Positions 17,620-26,870 of a stretch of DNA of 64,000 bases are shown here, in pieces (within the stretch, counting starts at the first letter, position 1; every line of letters begins with the position of its first letter). The stretch covers positions 29,237-93,236 of the forward strand of contig CAJOCQ010000007.1 in NCBI GenBank assembly GCA_905233135.1. Direction: 5' to 3'. The notes under the pieces were generated by a model. That model made no database searches and was not told the DNA's origin. It saw nothing but the letters and a program-made list of their open reading frames with translations. Source of the stretch: an uncultured Selenomonadaceae bacterium. GTDB taxonomy: Bacteria > Bacillota > Negativicutes > Selenomonadales > Selenomonadaceae. The position numbers and the translations under genes are program-made.

Positions 17620-20600
17620 ATGAAAGTCGGAATTGACATCGGCTCCACGACTATTAAATATGTTGTCATGGACGGCAAAGAAAAAATAATTCATAAAGAC
17701 TATTCGCGGCACTTTTCAGAAATTGGTACTGCGCTTACAAATACTTTATCGACGCTGAAAAATATCGTTGGCGAAACGAAATTTAAAATTGCATTGGCGG
17801 GCTCGGCGGGTATGGGAATTGCAAAAAAAATTTCCCTGCCATTTGTGCAAGAAGTTATTGCTTGTCAAACTGCGGTTGAAAAATTTATTCCAAAAACTGA
17901 TACGGTTATTGAACTCGGCGGCGAAGACGCAAAAATTATTTATTTGAAAGGCGCACCCGAAGTGCGAATGAACGGCGTTTGCGCGGGCGGCACGGGTTCA
18001 TTTATTGACCATATGGCAAGCTTGCTTTCAACCGACGCGCTCGGCTTAAATTCTCTCGCCGAAAAGGGCAAACAAATTTATACAATCGCTTCAAGGTGCG
18101 GCGTTTTCGCAAAAACTGACATTCAAGCATTGATGAATGACGGCGCAAAAAAAGCTGATATTGCGCTATCGATTTTTCAAGCGGTTGTTAATCAGACGAT
18201 TGGAAACCTCGCGCAGGGCAGACCTGTTGAAGGCGTTGTAGCGTTTTTGGGCGGACCTTTGCACTTTCTGCCGGAATTGAAAAAGCGTTTTATTGAAACG
18301 CTGAAACTTTCGCCCGAGCAAGTTGTCAATACCGATGACGGAAATTTTTTTGTAGCGGCGGGCGCGGCTCTTTCTGAAGACGCCAAAGATTTTTCTATTG
18401 AAGAATTGGAAGAATCTATTAAAAGCAGCAGGGAAGAGGCAAAAGTCAAAAGTAATTTGCACGCCCTTTTCAAAAACAATGACGATTATAAAAATTTTCG
18501 TACGCGCCACGATTCGGCAAAAGTCAAGCGCGGCGATTTAAAAAATTATGTTGGAAAAATTTTTCTTGGAATTGACGCGGGCTCAACTACAACCAAAATC
18601 TGCGCGATTGGCAAAAATCGTGAAGTCCTTTACACCGATTATAAATCGAACGGCGGCTCGCCCTTAAAAACTGTCGTCAGTCAAATTCAGGAACTTTATA
18701 AAAATATTCCTGCAACTGCCGAAATTGCAAAAGTTTTTACTACAGGTTACGGCGAACAAATTGTTAAAGCGGCGTTGCACGCGGACGGCTCCGAAGTTGA
18801 AACATTCGCGCACCTTTGCGCCGCGCAGGAATTTTGCCCTGAAGTTTCTTTCGTACTTGATATTGGCGGGCAGGATATGAAATGCTTTTTCGTCAAGGAC
18901 AGCACGATTGGAAATATAACTTTGAATGAGGCTTGCAGCGCGGGTTGCGGCAGTTTCATTCAAAATTTCGCGCAGGGTTTAAATATGGAAGTCGGCGAAT
19001 TTGCCAAAAAGGCGTTGACTTCAAACGCGCCCGTTGATTTGGGGACGCGCTGTACAGTTTTTATGAACTCGAAAGTTAAACAGGCGCAAAAGGAAGGCGC
19101 AAGCGTCAGCGATATTTCGGCGGGCATTGCACTTTCAGTAATTAAAAACGCGCTGTTTAAAGTTATGCAACTTCGCAACGTTGAAGATTTGGGCGAAAAT
19201 ATTGTTGTACAGGGCGGCACTTTTTACAATGACGCGGTTTTGAGGGCGATTGAAGAAATTTTAAACAAGAAAGTTATTCGCCCCGACATTGCGGGATTAA
19301 TGGGAGCGTACGGCGCGGCGATTCTTGCTCTTGAAAGTGACAACGGCGAAACTTCAAAAATTTTAAGCGCGGCTGAACTTACCAATTTTGAAGTTGTAAC
19401 AAAGTCCTACCGCTGCGGGCGTTGCGGCAATAATTGTTTGATAACTATGCAAAAATTTCCTGACGGCGGCAAATATTTTACAGGCAACCGTTGCGAACGC
19501 GGAATTGGCGGCAAGCCTAAAACTTCTGAAGAAATTCCCAACGCTTACGCTTACAAGTACAAAAGAGTTTTCGACTACAAGCCGCTTGAAAATCCTGCGC
19601 GAGGCGTGATTGGAATACCGCGCGTTTTAAATATTTATGAAGATTATCCTTTTTGGTACACGTTTTTTACAAAACTTGGCTACCGCGTCGAACTTTCGGG
19701 CAAATCCAACGCCGAACTTTTTTATAAGGGAATGGCGACAATTCCGAGCGATTCACTTTGCTACCCTGCGAAGTTGGCGCACGGGCACATTATGGATTTA
19801 ATTCAGCGCGGCGTTGAAAAAATTTTTTATCCCTGCGAACCGTACAATTTCGACACGCGCTCCGATAATTTTTACAACTGCCCTATCGTTGCAAGTTATC
19901 CCGAAAATATTCGCGGCAATATGGATATTCTGCGCGAAAAAAATATTAAATTTATTCAGCCGTTTTTGCCCGTCCACGATATGAAGAAACTTAAAAAACG
20001 CCTTGCCGAAGAATTAAAATCTGAAAATATTTCCGAAAAAGAAATTTCGGCGGCAGTTGACGCGGCAGAATCTGAACTTGAAAATTACCGCAATGACGTT
20101 AAAAAATTCGGCGAAGAAATTTTAAAGCGCATTGAACGCACGGGCGAACAGGCAATTTTGCTGGTAGGCAGACCTTACCACATTGACCCGGAAATTAATC
20201 ACGGTATTTCAGAAATGATTCAATCCTATAACCTGCCGATAATTTCCGAAGATATGATTTCACACCTGCCTACAAAGTCAAATGAAATTTCGCTTGTCAA
20301 TCAGTGGAGCTACCACGCGCGCCTGTATCACGCCGCGCACTTCGCAACCGAACACCAAAATATTACACTGATTCAGTTGAGTTCGTTTGGCTGCGGTCTT
20401 GACGCCTTGACGACGGAACAGGTTAAGGAAATTTTGGAAAGTCACGGCAGAATTTACACAATGATTAAGCTTGACGAAGTTTCAAATTTGGGCGCGGCGC
20501 GTATTCGCTTACGTTCACTGCTTGCCGCGTTGAAAAGAAAAATCCCCGTTGCTTACCAAGAAATTAAATTGCAACCGCGCCCGCGTTTTACTGCCGATTG

Positions 20601-21813
20601 CAAAAAAACTCATACGATTTTGGCTCCGCAAATGGCACCGATTCACTTTGAATTAATTCAAGCCGTGTTAAATAAATACGGCTACCGCGTGGAAATTCCG
20701 CCGTTGCCTGACAAAGCCGCAATAGATTTAGGCTTGAGGTACGTCAATAACGATATGTGCTACCCTGCGATTGTGGTTATTGGGCAGTTGATTAGCGCGT
20801 TGAAGTCGGGCGATTACGACGCGGATAATACTTCAATAGTGCTTTTTCAAACTTGCGGCGCGTGTCGAGCCACGAATTATATTTCAGTTTTGCGCCGTGC
20901 GTTGAAATTTGCGGGATTCGGGCAAGTTCCCGTTTTCGCCTGTTACGGACTTGAAACTGACGATTTTGTTTTGAGCAATGATTGTTTGATGGACACGATT
21001 AAAGCGGCGATTTACGGCGATTTATTAATGAATGTTTCAAACAGAATGCGCCCTTATGAAATTCGGCGCGGTGAAACTGACAAACTTTTTAAAGAATGTA
21101 TGACGCTTGCGAAGGCGGATTTAGTCAACGGCAATTATTTTAGTTTTCGGCGCAATGTTAAAAAATTCGTCGCGCAGTTTGATTCGATTCAGATTGACGA
21201 AACTTTGGAAAAGCCGAAAGTTGGAATTGTCGGCGAAATTTTGGTTAAATATCACCCCGTTGCAAATAATCAGCTGGAAAAAATTTTGGCGGCGGAAGGC
21301 GCAGAAGTTGTAATGCCTGACTTGTTGGACTTTTTCTTATATTCTGCGTACGACGAAATTTCACGGCAAAAACTTTTGGGCGGCAGTCGCAAAAATAAAA
21401 TCTTTGGCGAAATGTTTATTAAGTTTATGGAATTTTTCCGCCACCCTATGAAAAACGCGCTGAAGGATTCAGTTCATTTCCGCGCGCCCTATTCGATTAA
21501 AGAAACTGCCGCGCTTGCAAGCCGTCACGTTTCTATTGGAAATATGGCGGGCGAAGGTTGGTTTTTAACGGGCGAAATGGTCAAGCTGATTGAGGAGGGC
21601 GTCAACAATATTGTTTGCCTTCAACCTTTCGGCTGCCTGCCCAATCACATTACAGGCAAAGGCGTTATGCACAATCTGCGCGAAAGTTACGACGGCGCAA
21701 ATATCGTGGCGATTGACTGCGACGCCGGCTCTTCCGAAGTTAATCAGCTCAACCGAATTAAATTAATGCTTGCCGTTGCTAAAAAATCTTTGACGAAAAA
21801 TCAAGCAAGTTAA
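17620..21813 (+). CDS. 2-hydroxyacyl-CoA dehydratase activase-like giant protein
   Basis: 1397 residues. It has two BadF/HgdC-type ASKHA ATPase modules. The first starts VGIDIGSTTIKYVVMDG and has cluster Cys in GVCAGGTGSF and SRCGVF. The second, from ~residue 313, starts FLGIDAGSTTTKICAIG and has EACSAGCGSF and GTRCTVF. A Cys-rich stretch follows (CGRCGNNCLI, ~595-605). From ~660 comes a DUF2229-like part (VLNIYEDYPFWYTFFTKLGY), then an HgdB-like C-terminal region. Activases inject one electron into 2-hydroxyacyl-CoA dehydratases at the cost of ATP. These fused long forms are widespread in anaerobes, and their exact substrate is not established. Confidence 0.88.
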   Translation: MKVGIDIGSTTIKYVVMDGKEKIIHKDYSRHFSEIGTALTNTLSTLKNIVGETKFKIALAGSAGMGIAKKISLPFVQEVIACQTAVEKFIPKTDTVIELGGEDAKIIYLKGAPEVRMNGVCAGGTGSFIDHMASLLSTDALGLNSLAEKGKQIYTIASRCGVFAKTDIQALMNDGAKKADIALSIFQAVVNQTIGNLAQGRPVEGVVAFLGGPLHFLPELKKRFIETLKLSPEQVVNTDDGNFFVAAGAALSEDAKDFSIEELEESIKSSREEAKVKSNLHALFKNNDDYKNFRTRHDSAKVKRGDLKNYVGKIFLGIDAGSTTTKICAIGKNREVLYTDYKSNGGSPLKTVVSQIQELYKNIPATAEIAKVFTTGYGEQIVKAALHADGSEVETFAHLCAAQEFCPEVSFVLDIGGQDMKCFFVKDSTIGNITLNEACSAGCGSFIQNFAQGLNMEVGEFAKKALTSNAPVDLGTRCTVFMNSKVKQAQKEGASVSDISAGIALSVIKNALFKVMQLRNVEDLGENIVVQGGTFYNDAVLRAIEEILNKKVIRPDIAGLMGAYGAAILALESDNGETSKILSAAELTNFEVVTKSYRCGRCGNNCLITMQKFPDGGKYFTGNRCERGIGGKPKTSEEIPNAYAYKYKRVFDYKPLENPARGVIGIPRVLNIYEDYPFWYTFFTKLGYRVELSGKSNAELFYKGMATIPSDSLCYPAKLAHGHIMDLIQRGVEKIFYPCEPYNFDTRSDNFYNCPIVASYPENIRGNMDILREKNIKFIQPFLPVHDMKKLKKRLAEELKSENISEKEISAAVDAAESELENYRNDVKKFGEEILKRIERTGEQAILLVGRPYHIDPEINHGISEMIQSYNLPIISEDMISHLPTKSNEISLVNQWSYHARLYHAAHFATEHQNITLIQLSSFGCGLDALTTEQVKEILESHGRIYTMIKLDEVSNLGAARIRLRSLLAALKRKIPVAYQEIKLQPRPRFTADCKKTHTILAPQMAPIHFELIQAVLNKYGYRVEIPPLPDKAAIDLGLRYVNNDMCYPAIVVIGQLISALKSGDYDADNTSIVLFQTCGACRATNYISVLRRALKFAGFGQVPVFACYGLETDDFVLSNDCLMDTIKAAIYGDLLMNVSNRMRPYEIRRGETDKLFKECMTLAKADLVNGNYFSFRRNVKKFVAQFDSIQIDETLEKPKVGIVGEILVKYHPVANNQLEKILAAEGAEVVMPDLLDFFLYSAYDEISRQKLLGGSRKNKIFGEMFIKFMEFFRHPMKNALKDSVHFRAPYSIKETAALASRHVSIGNMAGEGWFLTGEMVKLIEEGVNNIVCLQPFGCLPNHITGKGVMHNLRESYDGANIVAIDCDAGSSEVNQLNRIKLMLAVAKKSLTKNQAS

Positions 21814-21829
21814 AGGAGTTTGACAAATT

Positions 21830-22285
21830 ATGTTGAAAAAGATTTTAATATTTATCGGAATTTTGATAGTTTTGTTGGCAATTTTGGGAATTGGCGGAAT
21901 GAAGTTTTTGGAAAATAAAATTGAAACTAAAATTGCAGAAAAAGAGCCCGAATTTCGCCAATATGTCACAATGACTACCGAAGAACAAAACGCCTATGTT
22001 GAAAAAAATTTTTTTGAATTTTTTGGTGCCGTAACGGATTACAGCACAAGGGAAGAACAGGCTAAAGCCGCATTTGAACAAATAAAGGCGGATCCAGAAG
22101 CACTTCAAGCCGCAGTTAATATGGGGCGTTCGATGATTGCAGAATTAATTTTGAAAAACGAAAATATTTTAAAGGATTTAAGCGCGGACGTTCATAACAA
22201 ATTGAAAGCTGAAGCTGACGAAGGAAACAGCCGCGCCGAAAAATTTAAAACTTATTTAGATAAATATCTTCCACCGGAAAATTAA
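21830..22285 (+). CDS. Small membrane-anchored protein of unknown function, paralogue A
   Basis: 151 residues. An N-terminal hydrophobic segment (LIFIGILIVLLAILGIGG) predicts a membrane anchor with the rest outside. A charged helical stretch follows (KEPEFRQYVTMTTEEQNAYV). The next gene encodes a paralogue with nearly the same stretch. The gene starts 16 bases after the activase stop with AAGGAG before it, so the three genes are likely co-transcribed. I do not recognise a known family. Confidence 0.7.
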   Translation: MLKKILIFIGILIVLLAILGIGGMKFLENKIETKIAEKEPEFRQYVTMTTEEQNAYVEKNFFEFFGAVTDYSTREEQAKAAFEQIKADPEALQAAVNMGRSMIAELILKNENILKDLSADVHNKLKAEADEGNSRAEKFKTYLDKYLPPEN

Positions 22286-22301
22286 TCTTAAGGTGTAAAA
22301 A

Positions 22302-22718
22302 ATGCTGAAAAAAATTTTAATAGGCGCGGGCGTTTTGGCGTTGATTGTGGTTTTGGGATTCGGTTTTCTTGCGAACAAAATTAATTCAAAGTTGCAGGAA
22401 AAAGAGCCCGAATTTCGCCAATATGTCACAATGTCAACCGAAGAGCAAAACGCCTATGTTGAAAAAAATATTTCCGAACTCGCACAAATTATAATGCACG
22501 ACGCCAACTCAAATACACTGCCACAAAATCCCGAAGTTAAGGCGGCAGAAATTCAATTTGGGCGTTCGGTGGTTGCAGGGCTGATTTTATCTTCAGAAAA
22601 TATTGTCAAAGATTTAAGCGAAAATGTTAAAGCGCAATTCAAATCTGAAGCCGATGAATTGGACGCCCGCAGCCACAAATATACCGAGCTTATAAAAAAA
22701 TATTCTAACCAAAAATAA
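22302..22718 (+). CDS. Small membrane-anchored protein of unknown function, paralogue B
   Basis: 138 residues, with the same build as the preceding gene: an N-terminal hydrophobic anchor (VLALIVVLGFGFLANKI), then KEPEFRQYVTMSTEEQNAYV. The two genes share ~75 almost identical bases over this part but differ after it, which points to a tandem duplication with a conserved core and freely changing tail. Spacing of 16 bases from paralogue A supports one operon. Function unknown. Confidence 0.7.
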   Translation: MLKKILIGAGVLALIVVLGFGFLANKINSKLQEKEPEFRQYVTMSTEEQNAYVEKNISELAQIIMHDANSNTLPQNPEVKAAEIQFGRSVVAGLILSSENIVKDLSENVKAQFKSEADELDARSHKYTELIKKYSNQK

Positions 22719-22736
22719 TTTTAAGGAGTGTTTCAC

Positions 22737-23084
22737 TTGAAAAAAGGCGATATTATTGAACTCGCAAAAAAAATGATTGCCGCGCCGAGTTGTTGTGCGC
22801 CGCTTAAAAAAATTGGGCAAGAATGGCTTGACGCAGTTGGAACTGCGGGCGAAAAGGAAGCCGCCCAAAAACTTATTGCCGAACTCGAAGGCGATGTTAC
22901 AGATATTGATTCGCTCGTTGCGTTCGCACATTCTGAAACCGCCGCCAAAATTTTCGGCGAAGGCGCAAAAGGTTTTGCGGCGCACGCGGACGAACTCAAG
23001 GCAAGCGGTGCGAAATTCTGCGACTGCGGAGCTTGTGCGCCCGGTTTGCAGATTCTTCAAAATAAATCTTTGATTCTTGACTAA
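22737..23084 (+). CDS. Small cysteine-containing conserved protein
   Basis: 115 residues from a TTG start placed 11 bases after AAGGAG; a GTG at 22728 lies too close to the ribosome binding site. It has two Cys clusters, APSCCAPLKK near the N-terminus and KFCDCGACAPG near the C-terminus, around an acidic helical middle (AAQKLIAELEGDVTDID). The arrangement suggests metal binding or redox activity. Similar small proteins in Negativicutes are, to my memory, annotated as Hsp90-like without evidence; I would not use that name. Confidence 0.65.
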   Translation: MKKGDIIELAKKMIAAPSCCAPLKKIGQEWLDAVGTAGEKEAAQKLIAELEGDVTDIDSLVAFAHSETAAKIFGEGAKGFAAHADELKASGAKFCDCGACAPGLQILQNKSLILD

Positions 23085-23108
23085 AAAATTTTTCTGCAAA
23101 ATAAAAAA

Positions 23109-23140
23109 ACGTCGGAAAATTAATTCCGGCGTCTTTTTTT
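23109..23140. terminator. Bidirectional terminator between converging genes
   Basis: ACGTCGGAA and TTCCGGCGT arms, T-run on both strands. Confidence 0.8.
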
Positions 23141-24104
23141 ATCTGCGCCAATTTTTGTCGTCCTTAATGTACTGCTCATAAAAATCTTCAACGGGCATAA
23201 ATAAATAGCGAATACCTTCAATAAAACTAATCCACGTCGGCAAAGTTGTCCAGAAAAGCAAAAGGTATAGCACGCCCTGCAAAGTTTTGCCCTGATAAAA
23301 TTTGTGCGCACCGAGCGAGCCCAAAAATATTGCAAGCGCAGATTGTATCAATTTTCGCTGGATAATTTGCGGGCGTTCATTTTCGGGAAAAGTTTGCATG
23401 CTGTCAATTTCATAACTGCGCCGCCGCCCGCGCGGACTTCGTACACTCGGCACAGAACCGACGGGCAAATTTTTTATTTCGACGCCGCCGAGCGGTTGGT
23501 TTAATAAATCTTTATCAATCCTAACGTTGCCGTATTCGTCAACTTCGCCAACATCGACAGTCTTTTTTTTAATTCCTTCGGCGTCAAGTTGTTGTTGCAT
23601 AACTTTCAATTCGGCGTCCGCAGAAATTATTTGGTCGTTCAAAACGTGTTCAAATTGGTCGGCGTAGGCACCATCAAGCGCGGCAAGCGTAGTTTTCATT
23701 TTGTACTTTAAATCGCGCACGCGCTCGGTTGAAAGTTCAGTTTCTTCCAATTCTTGGTACTGCTTGACGATTTTAACCGCGCGGTCTTGATAATAATCAA
23801 TAAACTTGTAGGCAAGCGGGATTCTTTCGGGATTTTTTTCAAGATTAGCCAAAAGTTTTTTGGCAACGCGCTGCATTTTTGCAAGTTGCGTTGAAACTTC
23901 TCTGTCAGAAATATTTTTGCGCGCCTCTTCGATATATTTAAAATCGTCCATAGCCTTGTCAAAATTTTCCTGCAGATATTCCGCCCTGTCCTCCTCAAGC
24001 TCTTCTAAATCGAGTTGGGGAGTTCTATTTTTTTTCCAATCCCAAAACGCCTTGCCGCCGAATATTACCGCAACCGTAGCCAACATTACTAACAGATAAT
24101 CCAT
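23139..24104 (-). CDS. XpaC-like helical protein with C-terminal TM2 domain
   Basis: 321 residues. An N-terminal membrane segment (LLVMLATVAVIFGGKAFW) is followed by a long charged coiled region (~30-190) like the XpaC/5-bromo-4-chloroindolyl phosphate hydrolysis family. A linker has GRRRSYEID. A TM2 domain follows at ~255-305 (SALAIFLGSLGAHKFYQGKTL, then two hydrophobic helices). XpaC proteins sit beside tellurite-resistance TelA in many Bacillota, but no telA is present. The gene follows the PHP phosphatase by 20 bases on the same strand. Function unknown. Confidence 0.7.
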   Translation of the reverse strand: MDYLLVMLATVAVIFGGKAFWDWKKNRTPQLDLEELEEDRAEYLQENFDKAMDDFKYIEEARKNISDREVSTQLAKMQRVAKKLLANLEKNPERIPLAYKFIDYYQDRAVKIVKQYQELEETELSTERVRDLKYKMKTTLAALDGAYADQFEHVLNDQIISADAELKVMQQQLDAEGIKKKTVDVGEVDEYGNVRIDKDLLNQPLGGVEIKNLPVGSVPSVRSPRGRRRSYEIDSMQTFPENERPQIIQRKLIQSALAIFLGSLGAHKFYQGKTLQGVLYLLLFWTTLPTWISFIEGIRYLFMPVEDFYEQYIKDDKNWRR

Positions 24105-24124
24105 TGAAAAAGCTCCCTTCGATT

Positions 24125-24865
24125 TTAAGGGCTAAAGATTTTTAATCCTAAACTTTCGACAAAGTTTAAAGTAACGTCGAAATTTGCGCCTACAGCGTCC
24201 ACAGCGTGGGCGTCAGAGCCAATCGTGATAAATTCCCCGCCCAAATCTTTGTAACGCTTGTAGACCGCCTCAAGCCCATTTAAAGCGATTTTACTTTTTA
24301 GCCGCCTTGTGTTGAGTTCCAAAATTTTTTTACGCTCAACCAAAATTTTTAAAACTTCGTCAATTTCCCGCCTAAAAATTTCGTATTCAATTTCGGCGTT
24401 TTCATAGGGCGCAACGCGGCAAATATAATCAATGTGCCCCAACACGTCAAAATTTTCTGCGGCGGCTTCTTCAGCCATTACATTAAAATATTTTCGATAC
24501 GCAGTCAATTTATCCTTGCCTTCAAAATATTTTTGGTTGTAAATGTCAATATCTTCGACAACGTGAATTGAGCCAATTATTAAATCAAAATTCCCAAGCG
24601 CCAAAAAATTTTTGTTAGCCTCTCGCGCAGATTTACGCAAGCCGACTTCAACGCCGAGCTTAACTTTATCACTGCGAAATTTTTTGTATTCGTTAAAATA
24701 TTCTGCCGCGTCAAAAGTAAAATCGACTTCGCCCGGTAATTTATAATCATAGTGTTCAGTGAAAATTATTCCGAGCCCTAAACTTTCTGCGCGGTTAATT
24801 GCGGCGGCGGCGTCCATTTCCGAATCTGCAGAAAATTTTGTATGTGTATGACTGTCAAAAATCAT
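24125..24865 (-). CDS. PHP-domain phosphoesterase, histidinol-phosphatase-like
   Basis: 246 residues of the PHP superfamily. Metal-binding motifs are visible: DSHTHTKFSADSEM at the N-terminus, FTEHYDY, GVEVG, GSIHVVED, LGHIDYI, ELNTRR and GSDAHAVD. This is the HisK/HolPase subgroup signature, so histidinol-phosphate hydrolysis is possible; no other his gene is near. It starts at the base after the preceding stop codon, and its ribosome binding site GGAGGG lies within the last codons of that gene, indicating translational coupling. Confidence 0.85.
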   Translation of the reverse strand: MIFDSHTHTKFSADSEMDAAAAINRAESLGLGIIFTEHYDYKLPGEVDFTFDAAEYFNEYKKFRSDKVKLGVEVGLRKSAREANKNFLALGNFDLIIGSIHVVEDIDIYNQKYFEGKDKLTAYRKYFNVMAEEAAAENFDVLGHIDYICRVAPYENAEIEYEIFRREIDEVLKILVERKKILELNTRRLKSKIALNGLEAVYKRYKDLGGEFITIGSDAHAVDAVGANFDVTLNFVESLGLKIFSP

Positions 24866-26108
24866 TTAATCCCTCCAATCTGCTAAACGCTTAATATATT
24901 CCCTTGCTAAAATTTGTTGGTTATTCCTGTACAAAACATCTGTAAAATTAATCAGCATACTTTTGACGAAAAATTTAAACGACGAATTAACGCATTTAAA
25001 ATTTTCAGCCTGTATAAATAAATTATAAATTTTTTCCATTTGATTAATATCAATATTCGAGCTAAAGGCAATAGCCAAAGTTGTTTGAGCCGCCGAAAAT
25101 AAAATTTCTGCGTCGGGGTTGTAGCGTTGCAAAATGAATTGTGCAAGCTTTAAAAGTTTTTCGCTGTAAGAATTTAAATCTTCTGCGTAGAAAACATAAT
25201 CAATAAAAAATTTTGTAGCTGTGCTCCAATTTTGACGTTGCACTAAACAAAAAACTTGGTCAAGCGCACTTTGAATATCTGTAAAATTTTCGTCCGCTTG
25301 AAAAATTTTTTCACGGTAAAGATTATCGACGAGCTGAACTAATTGCTGGTGCCTGTCGTACTGGTGAACAACCGCAGGAACTCCGCCATCTCCGCGCAAA
25401 ATCATATTATTTTTTACTTGAATTGGATTTAAAACGTTAAAAAGATATGAAGTAAATATTGCGCCTGTAGTGCAGTCAATTTCTATTAAATTTTCAATCG
25501 GCAAAAGATTATTATAAAAAATGTATTGATGAGTTGCTTGATCTACGCCGTGAGTTTTATGGTTTCCTTTATATTGCCAAAGTTTTTCAATATAAATTTT
25601 TATTTCTTCAGGTGTTCCAATAACGGTACCGCAACAAATTATCGGTTTATCCGCCAATTTATCAGCTTCAGATTTTCCGAAAACCTCATTAATCCATATA
25701 TAATTGATATAGATTCCGGCTTTTTCTCCGCGAATATTATCGCCTTCAATAGTATTTCCGAGATAATGATTATATTTTGTAAAATATTTGAATACGTCGT
25801 CTTGAAAAATTACGTCACGAGTATCTGATATTAAAATTTGATTGTAATCTGAACCGTGCTTGTTGACATAATCTAAAAATAATTTCCAACGATTTACAGC
25901 AGGAGCGGCACCTTTTATTTTTTCAGGAAAAGGTTCGAGCTTTACGCGCCCCCCCCCCGTTCAGCTTATTTTCAGTAAATCTTGAAATGTTGCTGACAAA
26001 TAAAACTAAATCTGTATTTTCGGAAGAATTTTTCAAGAATGAATTAACAAACGGTTCAAAGGTATACCAATCATAGCCGTTGCCTGTTCCCATAACTAAA
26101 TTTTTCAA
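24866..26108 (-). CDS. Glycosyltransferase-like protein interrupted by a G10 tract (likely phase-variable, OFF here)
   Basis: Two frames join across a run of ten G (25949-25958 as C on the plus strand). Upstream: LKNLVMGTGNGYDWYTFEPF through FTENKLNGGG, from a TTG start at 26108 preceded by GAGGAGG. As written this frame stops at 25923. With nine or twelve G it would continue VKLEPFPEKIKGAAPAVNRW, YNQILISDTRDVIFQDDVF, then CCGTVIGTPEEI and GVDQATHQYIFYN to the stop at 24866, ~413 residues. The DTRD-type acidic motif and following pattern suggest a GT-A-like sugar transferase acting on a surface glycan; the family is not certain. It sits between rpe and the PHP gene. Confidence 0.78.
25949..25958 (-). 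repeat. Homopolymer G10 tract inside a coding sequence
   Basis: Ten consecutive C on the plus strand, the longest G/C homopolymer seen in the window. A one-base loss would restore the reading frame, as expected for a slipped-strand contingency switch. Confidence 0.85.
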
Positions 26109-26112
26109 AAAT

Positions 26113-26799
26113 TTAATCCTCCTCTTCGTGGTGGTGATGGTGATGAATTTCATTGCCGCGAATATCTTTAACGGCTTGTGCAATGTCAGCCGCGCCGAAA
26201 ATCGCACTGCCTGCAACCAAAATATTTGCGCCGGCTTCACGTACAAGCACGGAAGTTTCAGCGTTAATCCCGCCGTCAACTTGAATATCGCATTCAGTCT
26301 CCATTTCTGCAACCATATGATAAAGCATATGAATTTTGCCCAACATTGAATCAATAAATTTTTGCCCCGCGTATCCGGGATTTACCGTCATAACCAAAAT
26401 CATATCGGCGTCTTCAACAAGTTCTTCAACCATTGAAAGGGAAGTACCGGGATTCAGAGCAACGCCCGCCTTGCAGCCGAGTTCGTGAATCTGCTGTAAA
26501 ATTCTGTGCGGATGTTTCGCCGCTTCGACGTGGAAAGTTATAATATCTGCGCCCGCATCTGCAAAAGATTTTATTTGCGTTTCAGGGTGTTCAACCATTA
26601 AATGCACGTCAAAAACTATATCAGAAATTTTTCTTAAAGATTTTACGACGCCCGCGCCAATCGTTATTTCGGGAACAAAAGTTCCGTCCATAACGTCAAT
26701 ATGCAGATATTCTGCGCCCGCCGCCTCAACTTTTTTTAATTCGTCCGCCAAATGTGCGAAATCCGCCGAAAGTATCGACGGTGCAATTTTTGCTTTCAT
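26113..26799 (-). CDS. rpe: Ribulose-phosphate 3-epimerase with a natural His6 tail
   Basis: 228 residues. Family marks: KIAPSILSADFAHLADEL, the metal His in HIDVMDGTFVPEITIG, DVHLMVEHPE, MTVNPGYAGQKFI, and VDGGINAETS. It interconverts ribulose-5-phosphate and xylulose-5-phosphate in the pentose phosphate cycle using a divalent metal. The C-terminus is unusual: NEI, six His, then EEED. The GAGGAGG coding for this acidic end also serves as the ribosome binding site of the next gene, which begins 4 bases after the stop. Confidence 0.95.
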   Translation of the reverse strand: MKAKIAPSILSADFAHLADELKKVEAAGAEYLHIDVMDGTFVPEITIGAGVVKSLRKISDIVFDVHLMVEHPETQIKSFADAGADIITFHVEAAKHPHRILQQIHELGCKAGVALNPGTSLSMVEELVEDADMILVMTVNPGYAGQKFIDSMLGKIHMLYHMVAEMETECDIQVDGGINAETSVLVREAGANILVAGSAIFGAADIAQAVKDIRGNEIHHHHHHEEED

Positions 26800-26836
26800 T
26801 GTTTTAACTCCTTTAATTTTTAAAAAATTTTATTTC

Positions 26837-26870
26837 ACTAATCCCTAGTCTTTAGTCTTTATCCCCTAAC
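26837..26870. repeat. Short phrase repeat, CCCTAGTCTTTAGTCTTT
   Basis: AATCCCTAGTCTTTAGTCTT and then TATCCCCTAAC lies between rpe and the MFS gene; it has direct AGTCTTT copies and CCCTA phrases like the other intergenic repeats. Confidence 0.55.

Noticed and set aside
24866..25657. A separate 263-codon gene starting MADKPIICCGTV.
   Set aside because: The frame is open and protein-like far upstream to the G10 tract, with no ribosome binding site at this ATG; it is the 3' part of the interrupted gene.
26106..26160. His6 end of Rpe as cloning-vector contamination.
   Set aside because: It is encoded by mixed CAT/CAC codons, followed by EEED and a normal genomic neighbour with its own coupled start; no vector sequence is present.
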